A stretch of DNA of 64,000 nucleotides from Candidatus Hermodarchaeum yapensis (GCA_016840405.1 JAEOSK010000009.1:1-64000), one strand, 5' to 3'; counted from the first letter of the stretch, positions 26,712 to 36,359 are shown. The notes: generated by a model from the sequence alone, not told the origin. Numbers and translations: made by a program.

Positions 26712-29003
26712 ATGTCAGAGCATTGGATGTGGACAGAAAAATATCGCCCTATGAAACTTAACGAGATAATTGGACAAAAACCTATTACAGACCGCCTTAA
26801 GAAATTTTTAACAGAGCGAGATTTACCACACCTTCTATTTTCCGGACCCGCAGGAACCGGCAAAACTACAGCAATTCTTGCATTTTCACACGAACTCTTC
26901 GGAGAACAATTTTCAGGAAATTTCTTAGAACTAAACGCAAGCGTTGCTCCAGAGACACCAATTCTGATAAGGGAAAATGGAAAAACAGAGAGAATCAATT
27001 TTGAAATTCTTTCTAAAAGATACTTCAAAAAAGATGAAAAATATGCCAAACCCTCCACTCTTGAAATCCTCTCAATAGATGATAGCTACAAAGTAAAATT
27101 CATGCCAGTAAGTTTGATCTCAAGACATAAGGTGACTAAAATTGCTAGGATAAAATATGGGGGCGGGGAGGTCAAAACAAGTCTAAACCATTCTGTAATA
27201 ATTCTTGATAAAAAGGGAAACTTAACTCCAAGGGAGGTTTCAGATCTAGAAGAAGGGGATTTGTTAATTACTTTCTGTAAAGACATTGAAGGCCAAGAAA
27301 ACATACTCTTAGATTTCGAGGAATATGAACCACAAATATTCAACGAACTACAAAGTGGTCTCGTAAGGAATCCAAAAATTAAGAATATTCTAAAGAACTC
27401 AGAATTAGATGAAGAGCTAGCATGGCTCTTTGGTACATATCTGGCAGAGGGCTGTTTAAGTTTTTGTAGGAATACAAGTGGTGGTCTAGTTTTTGAATTC
27501 GGATATCCAGGCGAAATGGATCAAGTTGAAAGAGTTCAAACGATATTAGAAGAGAAGTTTAATCTTAAGAGTAAAACTAAGTTAGGTGGTTCAGGCTTCG
27601 ACAGGACCAGAATGAGCTCTATACAAATACGAGTGCATAATACCCAATTAGCACGATTTTTCAGAAATAATTTCTATAATGGCTCAGAGGAATTTACTGC
27701 GAAATTTAAGAGAGTGCCAAAATTCATTTACGACTCCCAATTTAAATGGGATTTTTTGAAGGGTTATGCTAATGATGCAATGGGACATTGGGGAGAATAT
27801 CTTAGGTATTCGTCAAAATCAGAAGAAAATCTAATTGATATTACTTGGTTAGGTCGAATCTCTGGTGTGGATACTTCTTGCTTTAAAGAAGAAACAAGAA
27901 TCATTTGGAAAAAACCTTCATTTTCGTACATCAAAACTGATCTCATGCCTGCAGAACCTATAATTAATCTTTGTAAAGAGAACGACGAGAATATTGATTT
28001 TAACTGGAGATATCTCCTAAGGCATCAACTATATTCAAAACAAAGTAAAAGGGTATCAAAGAAACTAGTGAAAGAACTTCTTGAAAGAATAAGAGATAAG
28101 ATAGGTAGGGAAAAGGTAGAGGGATTAATGAAACTAGTGGATTCCCCACTTTCAGTAGTTCTCATAAAGAAAATAGAAATTAATGAATATAATGGTTATC
28201 TTTACGACGTAGCTGTTCCTGGCTCAGAGATGTTCTGGGGCGGAACTGCACCTATTTTATTACACAATAGTGATGAACGGGGCATTGATGTGATTCGGAA
28301 TCGTGTCAAGAGTTTTGCTCGAACCCGCCCCTTGGGAGATGCTCCTTTTAAGATAATTTCATTGGATGAAGCTGATTCTCTAACTCGTGATGCACAACAT
28401 GCTCTCCGAAGAACAATGGAACGATACGTCAGTAGTTGCCGGTTTTGCTTAATTGTAAATTATTCAAGCCGAATTATTGATCCTATCCAATCTCGATGTG
28501 CAATTTTCCGGTTCCCCCGGCTAGACCAACAGCAGCTCAAAAAGAGAATTCACTATATTGCTAAACAGGAAGGAGTTGAACTTTCTGAAGATGGAATAGA
28601 CGCTATTCTTTATGTTTCCAGTGGTGACATGCGACGGGCAATTAATGTTCTTCAAGCAGCGGCAGTAACTAAGAAACTGGTTGATGCTGATGCAGTTTAT
28701 AGTACAACAGGCAAAGCCCGACCAGAAGAAGTAAGAGAGATGATTAATTCTTCCTTAAATGGCGATTTCTTAGAAGCACAGAACAAACTTCGAAATCTGT
28801 TGGTGTGGCAGGGATTATCCGGATCTGATATAGTCCGACAAATTCACAGTGAAGTTTTGAAGCTTGGTGTTGATGAAAAGATTAAGGTCCAACTTGTTGG
28901 ATTAGTGGGCGAAGCGGAATTTCGACTTACTGAAGGAGCTGACCCAGAAATTCAGTTGAGTTATGTTCTGGCAAACTTTGCGTTAATTGGGAATCCCAAG
29001 TGA
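26712..29003 (+). CDS. rfcS: Replication factor C small subunit, with intein
   Basis: Clamp-loader AAA+ subunit that loads PCNA. Extein part: EKYRPMKLNEIIGQ, Walker A GPAGTGKT (about 45-52), Walker B SLDEAD, SSCRF and the arginine finger segment SRCAIFRF; the mature protein would be 320 residues, the normal length. A 443-residue intein (residues 77-519) splits FLELNA|SDERG, a common RFC insertion point. The mRNA start overlaps nothing upstream. rfcL follows with a 1-nt overlap. Confidence 0.96.
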   Translation: MSEHWMWTEKYRPMKLNEIIGQKPITDRLKKFLTERDLPHLLFSGPAGTGKTTAILAFSHELFGEQFSGNFLELNASVAPETPILIRENGKTERINFEILSKRYFKKDEKYAKPSTLEILSIDDSYKVKFMPVSLISRHKVTKIARIKYGGGEVKTSLNHSVIILDKKGNLTPREVSDLEEGDLLITFCKDIEGQENILLDFEEYEPQIFNELQSGLVRNPKIKNILKNSELDEELAWLFGTYLAEGCLSFCRNTSGGLVFEFGYPGEMDQVERVQTILEEKFNLKSKTKLGGSGFDRTRMSSIQIRVHNTQLARFFRNNFYNGSEEFTAKFKRVPKFIYDSQFKWDFLKGYANDAMGHWGEYLRYSSKSEENLIDITWLGRISGVDTSCFKEETRIIWKKPSFSYIKTDLMPAEPIINLCKENDENIDFNWRYLLRHQLYSKQSKRVSKKLVKELLERIRDKIGREKVEGLMKLVDSPLSVVLIKKIEINEYNGYLYDVAVPGSEMFWGGTAPILLHNSDERGIDVIRNRVKSFARTRPLGDAPFKIISLDEADSLTRDAQHALRRTMERYVSSCRFCLIVNYSSRIIDPIQSRCAIFRFPRLDQQQLKKRIHYIAKQEGVELSEDGIDAILYVSSGDMRRAINVLQAAAVTKKLVDADAVYSTTGKARPEEVREMINSSLNGDFLEAQNKLRNLLVWQGLSGSDIVRQIHSEVLKLGVDEKIKVQLVGLVGEAEFRLTEGADPEIQLSYVLANFALIGNPK
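26940..28268 (+). mobile_element. Intein in RfcS with LAGLIDADG-type endonuclease
   Basis: 443-residue protein intron. N-terminal splice residue Ser, block A SVAPETPILI; block B-like RHKVTKIARIK...NHSV; homing endonuclease block C LFGTYLAEGC and block E FLKGYANDAMG (where active enzymes usually have an acidic residue near the end, so activity may be lost); C-terminal block APILLHN followed by Ser as +1 residue. Splicing residues are all intact. The region is AT- and lysine-rich compared with the exteins. Confidence 0.92.
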
Positions 29004-30238
29004 TGATAATGATGATAGATCAGCCTTGGGTAGAAAAATATCGACCACAATCAAGCAAGGATCTTGTAGGTAATACCACTGCGATTTCAAAGATTAAGAA
29101 ATGGCTCAGTAACTGGCCCAAGAGTATTTCTCGAAATAAACGAGCCTTGATGCTCTTTGGTCCTTCAGGTGTAGGAAAAACATTAGTGGCTCATACAATT
29201 GGCTCAGAGCTAGGTTATGACATAACTGAAATTAACGCTACTGTGAAAAGAAGCAAAAAAAGTATGGATGAATTATTACAAACTTCAACGATGACAGGAA
29301 CACTTACCAGCACACGAGGGAGAGTATTATTGGTTGATGAGCTGGCTGGACTAAGTGGTAAATCCGATAGGGGTGCTGCTTCAGCTTTAAAAGAGCATAT
29401 TCAGAAGACGCGCGTGCCCATCATTTTAGTCACAAATGATATTTCTGAGCCCAAGATTCGACCGTTAAGAAAGATTACTACACTTATTGAATTCGAACCG
29501 GTTAAAGAGTCGGAAATAGTTGAGATGTTGAAACAAATATGCAATCAGGAGAAAATAAGATTTGAGGATTCAGCTTTAGATACGTTGGCTTCTCATTCTC
29601 GTGGTGATATAAGAGCTGCAATAAATGACTTGCAAAGCATTTCAAAATCTGTTAGTGTACTAAATAATAGAAATTTGCTCGAGTTCATACAATCAAGAGA
29701 TCAAAGAATTGACTTAAACGAGGCTCTTGACCGGATTTTTTATGCCGAGACATGGAATAAAGCCATCATCGCAGCTAATCAAATAGATGTATACCCTGAT
29801 GAACTAATCAGATGGATTAATGCGAACATACCGCTAGTTTTTCCTGAATTAAAACAACAAATCAAGGCTTTTGATTTCTTATCAAGGGCAAGCATATTTT
29901 CCCGTCGAATAAATCGAACTCAGAATTGGAGGCTCCTCCCTTATTCTAAGGAACTAATGTGCATAACAGGAACAATAACAGATGGAACACCAACACCGAA
30001 ACGTTCTGAATATCGTTTTCCAGATTGGATACAACAAATGGGATTTTCTCGGGGTGTACGACAAAAACGGGTTCTAGTTGGACACGCCCTATCGCCAATC
30101 GTTCATCTATCAGCCAAAAGAGCCTACGAAGAATACATCACCGTGCTCAAAGCTCTTCTCAAAGAAGCGAAACTTAAGGAAAGAGTCAAGAATGACCTAG
30201 ACTTGTCAGAGGATCTTGTTCACTTTATTCTCAAGTAA
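29003..30238 (+). CDS. rfcL: Replication factor C large subunit
   Basis: 411-residue large subunit of the clamp loader. VEKYRPQSSKDLVGN opens the protein; Walker A is FGPSGVGKT (about 52-60), Walker B LLVDELAG, and DIRAAINDLQ marks sensor 2. Helical C-terminal part as in archaeal RfcL. ATG 29003 overlaps the rfcS stop by one base; nearby in-frame ATG or GTG codons are possible. The basic PCNA-binding tail seen in many RfcL is short here. Confidence 0.93.
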   Translation: MIMMIDQPWVEKYRPQSSKDLVGNTTAISKIKKWLSNWPKSISRNKRALMLFGPSGVGKTLVAHTIGSELGYDITEINATVKRSKKSMDELLQTSTMTGTLTSTRGRVLLVDELAGLSGKSDRGAASALKEHIQKTRVPIILVTNDISEPKIRPLRKITTLIEFEPVKESEIVEMLKQICNQEKIRFEDSALDTLASHSRGDIRAAINDLQSISKSVSVLNNRNLLEFIQSRDQRIDLNEALDRIFYAETWNKAIIAANQIDVYPDELIRWINANIPLVFPELKQQIKAFDFLSRASIFSRRINRTQNWRLLPYSKELMCITGTITDGTPTPKRSEYRFPDWIQQMGFSRGVRQKRVLVGHALSPIVHLSAKRAYEEYITVLKALLKEAKLKERVKNDLDLSEDLVHFILK

Positions 30239-30252
30239 TGTCATCCAAGTTC

Positions 30253-30573
30253 TCACTCAGATTTTTCCCAGAGTTCAATGAACCGTCGGAGAGCTAGAGC
30301 ACGCAGATTCTCGATTTTATATCGAAATATCCTTATTCGGCCGAACGTTTTTTCCTGAACGAGTTGCGCACGTTCTAAAAACCGAAGATGCCTCCTTGTA
30401 GTACTGTGATTCAGCTGAGCTCTCCGGGCGATTTCAGAGATATTTAGCTCACCACACTCAGCCAACAGACGAATTATCTTGATACGTCCGCGAGAGGAGA
30501 AAAGAAGTTCAACTGGAATTAGTCGATTATCGGGAACCTGCTCAAGAATAGCTGTCTCAGGTCTATCAATCAC
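30253..30573 (-). CDS. Winged-helix regulator (ArsR-like) linked to orc1
   Basis: 106-residue DNA-binding protein with a winged helix: SSRGRIKIIRLLAECGELNISEIARRAQLNHSTTRRHLRFLERAQLV (split, about 26-73). Its start overlaps the end of the orc1 gene by 4 nt, so it is made with it. It may regulate this operon or act at the origin. No ligand-binding cysteines are seen. Confidence 0.8.
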   Translation of the reverse strand: MIDRPETAILEQVPDNRLIPVELLFSSRGRIKIIRLLAECGELNISEIARRAQLNHSTTRRHLRFLERAQLVQEKTFGRIRIFRYKIENLRALALRRFIELWEKSE

Positions 30574-31778
30574 CTACTGCCACCAACTTTCTTTTTTTCA
30601 ATCTGTAGTTCAAGTTCGCGTTCTAACACTACGGCTGGAATATCAGGAAGCCCAATTAGAGTGGTTTTTCCGCGTTGACCAATGCCAGAAAGTTTCGAAG
30701 ATAGAATTCCTAACCCGACAAGATCTTGAACATACGTCCATATTTGGGTATGAGCGCGTGGCGTTTGGCCATTCTCTTCACAGACAAGCCGATACCGCGC
30801 TTCTAGCTCACCAGTTTTCACGTAGGCATCTTCTGAAGGTTTTAACAATCTGCATACGGCGAGCAGCAGAAATTTCTGGTGAAGCGATAAATCCAAGAGA
30901 ACCTCCCGTCGTATTTCAGGCGTGGTAAAAGCTTTAGCACTTCTCACGAACTCGGGTAAGATGCGAAGTACACCCTTCTCGTCCGCAGCTTTCCCTGCGT
31001 GATACAGAAGTGATAGAGCGTACCGTGCATCTCCTGATGTTCCTGCGATATCAGTGATTAGATCAATTGTGCTTTCAGGAACTGCTCCGTCGAGAACGGC
31101 TTCTTTTACTCGATAGTTCAGGATATCTCGAAGCTGGAGGGAGTTATAACGATTGAATTGTATTAGGTTCTTCTGTAGTGTACTCCAAGTACTTGGATCA
31201 AGAATGTAGCCAAAAAGTGGACTACGGCTTATACCTATTAATGATACTCTTTGTTGCGCGTTTAATTGGTCATCCACAGTACGTGATAAAAGATAAAGAA
31301 GTTCTTCTCCACATCGTTTGAGAAATACACCGAGTTCATCTAGCGTAATGAGCAAATACAGGTTGTTTGTTTCAATAAACTCCAAAATTATTGAAAGTAG
31401 TTCTTGTGTTGAGAGCCCCCGGAGAGGAATACCTGTTTGAAGCGCCGAGAGTATTTTATTTAGAATCATATATTCGGTTCGTTCACGTCGCGCATTAACA
31501 TGAATATACACTAAGTTGAATCCATGACCCTGAGCAATCTCTGTCAGTAGTTTTCCAAATAGCTTTGTTACAGAAGTCTTTCCCGAACCTGTATCACCGA
31601 CGAGTAATACCTTTTGTGAAACATGACCAGGTGCCTCGATTACCCCGCGAAACAGCTGGGTTAGCTTACGGAGATGCTCTTCACGATGGGGGAGGGTGGG
31701 AGGAACATAATCAATGGAAAGCTTCGCTTCATTGATGAATACAGATGGGCGTTGCAATTCATGCCGAATGATCTCCAT
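30570..31778 (-). CDS. orc1: Orc1/Cdc6 replication initiator (paralogue 1)
   Basis: 402-residue AAA+ initiator. N-terminal LPHREEHL is the family's entry motif; Walker A GDTGSGKT at about 61-68; Walker B LLITLDEL at about 140; C-terminal winged helix (about 310-395) binds origin DNA. It is followed by the winged-helix gene in the same operon. I see no ORB repeats in the 108 bp upstream, so it may not mark an origin itself, unlike the paralogue at 44363. Confidence 0.9.
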   Translation of the reverse strand: MEIIRHELQRPSVFINEAKLSIDYVPPTLPHREEHLRKLTQLFRGVIEAPGHVSQKVLLVGDTGSGKTSVTKLFGKLLTEIAQGHGFNLVYIHVNARRERTEYMILNKILSALQTGIPLRGLSTQELLSIILEFIETNNLYLLITLDELGVFLKRCGEELLYLLSRTVDDQLNAQQRVSLIGISRSPLFGYILDPSTWSTLQKNLIQFNRYNSLQLRDILNYRVKEAVLDGAVPESTIDLITDIAGTSGDARYALSLLYHAGKAADEKGVLRILPEFVRSAKAFTTPEIRREVLLDLSLHQKFLLLAVCRLLKPSEDAYVKTGELEARYRLVCEENGQTPRAHTQIWTYVQDLVGLGILSSKLSGIGQRGKTTLIGLPDIPAVVLERELELQIEKKKVGGSR

Positions 31779-31886
31779 CCTGTGTTCTCCATTCGCGGTG
31801 TTCTGAACATACAGAAGGTGTAATAAAAGAGAAGACAGAGTTAGAGATAAGTGAACTCGAGTTTTTGGTAACTGTTGATGGTAGAT

Positions 31887-32426
31887 TCATTTTTCACGAA
31901 TCGGTTCGGAAAAGACTCGTGTTTGTAGATATTCTCCTAATACTGTTAGGGCATAGCTTGCTAGACGGGAATTATCGCAGTGATCGCGTCTATGCCTCCG
32001 AAGCTGTGCCGCGTTAAGAATACGGTTGAGAGTTGTAAACACCTCACGCGAATCGTTCATGAGAAGGGAGATTCGAGCTTCAGGGACATCAAGTTGTTCA
32101 TCTAGAGACACACGACCACCCCAGCCTTCATCGATGAAGAGAATAAGAAAGATAAGAGTTGCGATTCCAGTTACTAGGTAGCGAATCCCTAGTGATGTTG
32201 TAGGAAACGAAGAGCCGGTTACTTCGGCTATGAGGATAAGCAGTTCTGATCCCGCGAAGCTGATAGCCACGACGGCGAGACCAACTAGCGAAAATACAAG
32301 CCGAATACGTCTACGAGCATAGACATCTCTGATTATTGTATCAATAAAAAGGAAATCGCCAACAAGAGGATATAGAATGAAGAGTAAAGTAGCACGCATT
32401 CCCGATACGGTCTTGGATTGAGCCAT
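31887..32426 (-). CDS. Unknown membrane protein
   Basis: 179 residues with about three or four transmembrane helices in the first 110 residues, then a soluble helical tail (about 110-179) rich in Arg, His and Glu. No family recognised. The start has the upstream sequence GAAAGGGG, a good ribosome site. It is upstream of, and in the same direction as, orc1, separated by about 108 bp. Confidence 0.6.
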   Translation of the reverse strand: MAQSKTVSGMRATLLFILYPLVGDFLFIDTIIRDVYARRRIRLVFSLVGLAVVAISFAGSELLILIAEVTGSSFPTTSLGIRYLVTGIATLIFLILFIDEGWGGRVSLDEQLDVPEARISLLMNDSREVFTTLNRILNAAQLRRHRRDHCDNSRLASYALTVLGEYLQTRVFSEPIREK

Positions 32427-32535
32427 AGACTAGCCCCTTTCTCACCGATTTGCCAAACAAAGAGGATACGATGGGAAAGAATATATAGCGTTCGTATGGT
32501 CTAATTCACGCCCACGATAATTCTTTGGTGAGTCG

Positions 32536-32958
32536 ATGTCTGACCTTTGGTGGCCAAAATTCATCCGTAAACCCCGTCTAAAACTACGCGTGCCCCAGTT
32601 CCGAGGAGTGCACATGCCTTCAAAATGGATATTTTTCGCCATTGTACTAGGAATCTATTACTTCATAGTGAGTGGTAGTATTTTCAGTTTATCATATATT
32701 CCCCCACCTTTTGGCGGAACAGAAGAAGCGCTTAGGATCCTTTGGCCAGGACTTAGCCGTCAGTTCCTTCTCGAAGGAATCGTCGGAGGAATCATGTACC
32801 TAATCGGCTTCATTGGATTCTTCTTTATGTACCATAGTACAAGGCACATCTACCGACCACGCTACTCCCAAATGTTGCTAGCCATAGGCATTGTTCTAAT
32901 TCTCGTATCTTTCATTACTTCCCAATACATGGTTAATTACAAGATATTTGTAAGATAG
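32536..32958 (+). CDS. OSTC/DC2-like oligosaccharyltransferase subunit
   Basis: 140 residues with three transmembrane helices (about 30-52, 76-97, 108-130). It shares the layout and motifs of eukaryotic OSTC (DC2) and the membrane part of OST3/OST6: a short LKLRVP-type N terminus, HMPSKW before helix 1 (OSTC has HMPSA), IPPPFGG after it (OSTC EPPSVG), and QFLLEGIVGG leading helix 2 (OSTC QYIMEGL). In eukaryotes this subunit links STT3A to the translocon. Asgard archaea are reported to hold other OST subunits. ATG start preceded by GGTGAG. The match is by eye and should be tested. Confidence 0.72.
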   Translation: MSDLWWPKFIRKPRLKLRVPQFRGVHMPSKWIFFAIVLGIYYFIVSGSIFSLSYIPPPFGGTEEALRILWPGLSRQFLLEGIVGGIMYLIGFIGFFFMYHSTRHIYRPRYSQMLLAIGIVLILVSFITSQYMVNYKIFVR

Positions 32959-32973
32959 GCAGATATTGCCTAG

Positions 32974-33540
32974 TTACCAAGGGACCGTCTTCAACCGTAA
33001 AAGATAGCCTATGAAATTTGCTAATAAGTGGATAATCGGTGTTACAATTAACAGGAAAGCCACAAAAAGTAACGGCAAAGGGGTAATAAGCCACCCAAAA
33101 AGAATTGCCATAATAAGAAAATCCAATTGATCAAGTAAGGGTGCTGGGCGACCTCTTGAGATATTCATTCTTCGTTTAACAAATGAACCAATTAAATCTC
33201 CAATCAAGGCTCCTAAAGCTACCATCATCACAAGTGGAATAGGTAATAACACAATAGGAACAAATTCGGGTGGCAGAATTAAATATTGTACAATCAGAGC
33301 TTCCAAAAATGGTGCAGTAAATACTTGGAGAAGCCCCACGCACACTCCACTAATGAACCCAATAATAAAACCTTCCCAACTCTTCCCAGGACCGAGTATG
33401 AAACGCTCATCCTTGAGAACACGTCCTCCATCAATTGGATGGGGAGAAGCAAAAAATTTGGCAAACACCGCAAACCCATTCGCAACATACGCTGGGAGAA
33501 TATACCAAAAACCTAGAAGAAGCAGAATTGGATGAGACAT
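32974..33540 (-). CDS. carS: CDP-archaeol synthase (CarS)
   Basis: Integral membrane enzyme that activates unsaturated archaetidic acid with CTP in archaeal lipid synthesis. 188 residues with five hydrophobic segments. Diagnostic motifs are ILPAYVANGFAVF, HPIDGGRVLKDERFILGPGKSWEG (here split at about 37-60) and GDLIGSFVKRR; the last resembles the CDP-diglyceride synthase signature. ATG 33540 or 33549 could start it. Confidence 0.9.
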   Translation of the reverse strand: MSHPILLLLGFWYILPAYVANGFAVFAKFFASPHPIDGGRVLKDERFILGPGKSWEGFIIGFISGVCVGLLQVFTAPFLEALIVQYLILPPEFVPIVLLPIPLVMMVALGALIGDLIGSFVKRRMNISRGRPAPLLDQLDFLIMAILFGWLITPLPLLFVAFLLIVTPIIHLLANFIGYLLRLKTVPW

Positions 33541-33559
33541 TGTAATCATCTTGTTGGAG

Positions 33560-34240
33560 TTACCTAAAGCCTGATTCCTGTAATTGCAATACTAGAGTTA
33601 ATGGTTCCGAATCTTGTGACCTAAACAACTTAAATTCTCTGTAACCCTTCGATTCAGCTCTTGAGATTAGGAGAGAGTAGGTACTCCAATACGAAGTTAT
33701 TGAATCCGCAACCGGTCGGAAATTGTTTTCTCCTTCGATATTTCCACGGACCTGATTAATTAGAATTACAGCAACTGATTGAGATATCGCAAAGTTGGCA
33801 ATCATTCCCAACTGTTGATTCAGCTTTCGATTGAGGATGAGATTCTCTGAACTTTCACCAAGTTCCTTCCGGTAAAGAGAAACGATTGTATCAAAAATTA
33901 CCAACCGAGTGCCAGACGGGATTAATGACTCAAACTGTGAAACCATTAGTGCTTGATTATTGAAACTAGTTGGCGAAACTACATTAATCAAAGGAGTAAT
34001 CTTATTGAATTCAGATCCAGACAATTGATTCAACCGAATTATCGGAAATTTCCCCTCTGTGTTTACATAAAACACCTGAAATCCATTTTTTGCTGTGGCA
34101 ATAGCAAACTGCAGAGCCAAGGTTGTCTTTCCAACCCCACCTGGTCCATAAATCTGGAATATCTCAGTGGATCGTAGACCCCCACCCAAGGCCTTATCCA
34201 ACTCAGGAGCTCCAGAAGGGAAATATCTCATAATTGGCAT
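33560..34240 (-). CDS. radB: RadB recombinase paralogue
   Basis: RecA-family ATPase of 226 residues without the N-terminal HhH domain of RadA, the expected size for RadB. Walker A GPGGVGKTT at about 32-40, Walker B RLVIFDT at about 115, and the L2-like region INQVRGN. RadB assists RadA in homologous recombination. Its upstream region has two perfect tandem TTCAATGAA repeats (34256-34273). Confidence 0.88.
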   Translation of the reverse strand: MPIMRYFPSGAPELDKALGGGLRSTEIFQIYGPGGVGKTTLALQFAIATAKNGFQVFYVNTEGKFPIIRLNQLSGSEFNKITPLINVVSPTSFNNQALMVSQFESLIPSGTRLVIFDTIVSLYRKELGESSENLILNRKLNQQLGMIANFAISQSVAVILINQVRGNIEGENNFRPVADSITSYWSTYSLLISRAESKGYREFKLFRSQDSEPLTLVLQLQESGFR

Positions 34241-34255
34241 CTCGGTTAATATTAC

Positions 34256-34273
34256 TTCAATGAATTCAATGAA
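34256..34273. repeat. Tandem 9-bp repeat upstream of radB
   Basis: Two perfect consecutive copies of TTCAATGAA, 16 bp upstream of the radB start. The unit is itself nearly palindromic. Related 9-bp units occur at 36314, 37665, 39485 and 42583, all in spacers of this 8-kb region. Confidence 0.7.
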
Positions 34274-34312
34274 TTTGTTATTATTAATGATTACATAATA
34301 GGATTAGTATTA

Positions 34313-36268
34313 TCATACCTCTGAATAAAAAGATTTCAACTTGTCGAAGAGTACTCCATCGCTATCGTTGGAGCTTTTCAAATTTTCGATAATCCAACTG
34401 GGAAGCAAGCGACTACAAGATGGTGTTGCATAACGATCATCAAGAAACACTATTGCCCCACGATCATCAAGTCGACGAACAGAGCGCCCAGCTGCTTGCG
34501 AAGCACTCCTCAGTGCTGGCAGCTGATAACCGTAAAGTCGCCCTTTACCTGGAAATTGTTGTTCGAAATAATCAATACGGGTGGCTTCTATTGGGTTCGG
34601 TCTGGGATAAGGAACCCCTACAACGATTACTGTTTGCATTTCCCTTCCTGGATAATCTTCACCCTCACTGTTTCTCCCACTCAACACACCCAAGAGCGCT
34701 GCTCCTGCATCAGCCCTGGCTTTATAGGCTTGAATCATGGCATCATTTTCGTTTGATGAACTGCCTGGTTTCTCTACAAAGAGCTCTCGATTGATTTGTG
34801 AGGCAAGACCCGAATTAAGTAATGATTGTAAAACTGAATATGAGGGAACAAAGATTCCAACATTGTGAGTGGTAGCCTGGCATACCTCAACGATACGACG
34901 GGTTATCTTTGTAAACATTCTTGGTGTTCTGTATTTCATTGCTGTTGTTACACCAAGACTAATTACAGGAAAGATCTGATTAGGACTAAAAGGAGACGGC
35001 AAATTCAACACCTGTGTTCCCTTAGGTAATCCCACTAAGTCAATATGAGCACTTATTGGTTGCAATGTCCCTGAAAGGTGAACTGACGAATGACAAGCTT
35101 CAAAAACGGTAACCGTTGCACACCGTGGGTCTAGCGCAATTAGCTCTAGACGAGCAGAGTTTCTCTTGGATTCATTTCTTACAATGAAATACGCGGAATC
35201 AGAACGGTGGAGAGAATTACTCCATTTGACAAAGAATCTGCCTAGTGAATAAATATAGCTTATTGGAGCCAAGCTTTCAGTCAAGAGCTTCTTTATCAGT
35301 TTGTCTCCAAGTTGTAACAACTTTGTAGAAAAAGTCTCTAAATCGTTAGACTTTATCGATTTTGAAATTTGAGTATTGAAAACTTTTGGATCTAATTTTA
35401 TTTCTTGCTCGGAGTGTGTTTCAAGTAGTTTCTGGATAACATGATCTAGTTTGTTACAGAATGTTACGACTGAGTGTAAGTCGTAGCGTTTTGCTTCCCT
35501 CCTTGCTTGACGAATGGAGTTAAGAGAAAGTTTAGCTGATGCCAATTCGACAGCTATCCGGGGGAGGTTATGGGCTTCATCTATGATGAGTATTGTATTT
35601 GAAAATGGTCGGGCGAAGGCCTCTAAAAATGATTGATGGATTTGGGGATCAAAAATCTGAAAATAGGTAGTTGCAACGACGGTAACAAAGGGTAATATCC
35701 GCTTTGTAAGTTCATAGGGACAAACCCGTTCTTTGAGGCATTTTTGACGTAGTTCCGACCCAGTTAGAGGTACCTTATAAAATTGAGTGTAATAATTCCG
35801 ATTTCTTTTTGTCTTCTTTAAGAGATTTTGATAAAATTCACATCGCCCTGCGAGTCTTAATTGAAAACAAATGAACATGGCCTGTTGGGCATTAGATGCA
35901 TATCTTTGAATCAAGGGATTCAAACAGGAAACAGCTCTCCCCCGTAGCACAACTCCGTTCAATCCTGTTGATTCTGAGATAAGCCGTAGTTCATGCATAA
36001 CCCGATCCAGTTGTTTGTGAGTACGGGCGATGTAGACAATGCCATAATTATTCGTTTTAAGGAGAGGAAGCACTCCTGACAATGCAGCGATTGTTTTACC
36101 AAACCCATTCGCGGCTTCGACACACAAGTGCGTTCCGACTGCTGCATATTCTTGAATGGCTCTGATAAGGGTTAGTTGACCTGGCCGAGGAGTCGAATAC
36201 GGAAAATAGGATGAAGCTGCATTAGCACACATTTGCCAAGTCCTCACAGATGAATATGTATCTACCAT
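34313..36268 (-). CDS. XPD/Rad3-type DNA helicase
   Basis: Superfamily 2 helicase of 651 residues: EAANGFGKT (Walker A), IIDEAHN (DEAH box, about 226), four cysteines between them (around SCLNP, GRC, KCLKERVC) as in the iron-sulfur domain of XPD, and C-terminal motifs GVLSGRNSEGEDYPG and QAAGRSVRRLDDRG. It opens DNA in 5'-3' direction in repair. The spacing of Fe-S cysteines is wider than in Sulfolobus XPD. The gene lies next to radB, in the same direction. Confidence 0.88.
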   Translation of the reverse strand: MVDTYSSVRTWQMCANAASSYFPYSTPRPGQLTLIRAIQEYAAVGTHLCVEAANGFGKTIAALSGVLPLLKTNNYGIVYIARTHKQLDRVMHELRLISESTGLNGVVLRGRAVSCLNPLIQRYASNAQQAMFICFQLRLAGRCEFYQNLLKKTKRNRNYYTQFYKVPLTGSELRQKCLKERVCPYELTKRILPFVTVVATTYFQIFDPQIHQSFLEAFARPFSNTILIIDEAHNLPRIAVELASAKLSLNSIRQARREAKRYDLHSVVTFCNKLDHVIQKLLETHSEQEIKLDPKVFNTQISKSIKSNDLETFSTKLLQLGDKLIKKLLTESLAPISYIYSLGRFFVKWSNSLHRSDSAYFIVRNESKRNSARLELIALDPRCATVTVFEACHSSVHLSGTLQPISAHIDLVGLPKGTQVLNLPSPFSPNQIFPVISLGVTTAMKYRTPRMFTKITRRIVEVCQATTHNVGIFVPSYSVLQSLLNSGLASQINRELFVEKPGSSSNENDAMIQAYKARADAGAALLGVLSGRNSEGEDYPGREMQTVIVVGVPYPRPNPIEATRIDYFEQQFPGKGRLYGYQLPALRSASQAAGRSVRRLDDRGAIVFLDDRYATPSCSRLLPSWIIENLKSSNDSDGVLFDKLKSFYSEV

Positions 36269-36313
36269 AAAAACCTCATCACCTGTTCAGTTGTAATTTT
36301 TGATTCATTATAC

Positions 36314-36340
36314 TTATTGAAATTATTGAAATCAATAATT
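36314..36340. repeat. 9-bp-period repeat upstream of XPD-like helicase
   Basis: TTATTGAAA occurs twice in tandem (36314-36331), followed by an inverted unit TCAATAATT. It lies about 46 bp upstream of the helicase start. Same family as the repeats at 34256 and 39485. Confidence 0.6.
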
Positions 36341-36359
36341 TAGAAATTGGTGATAGCCG

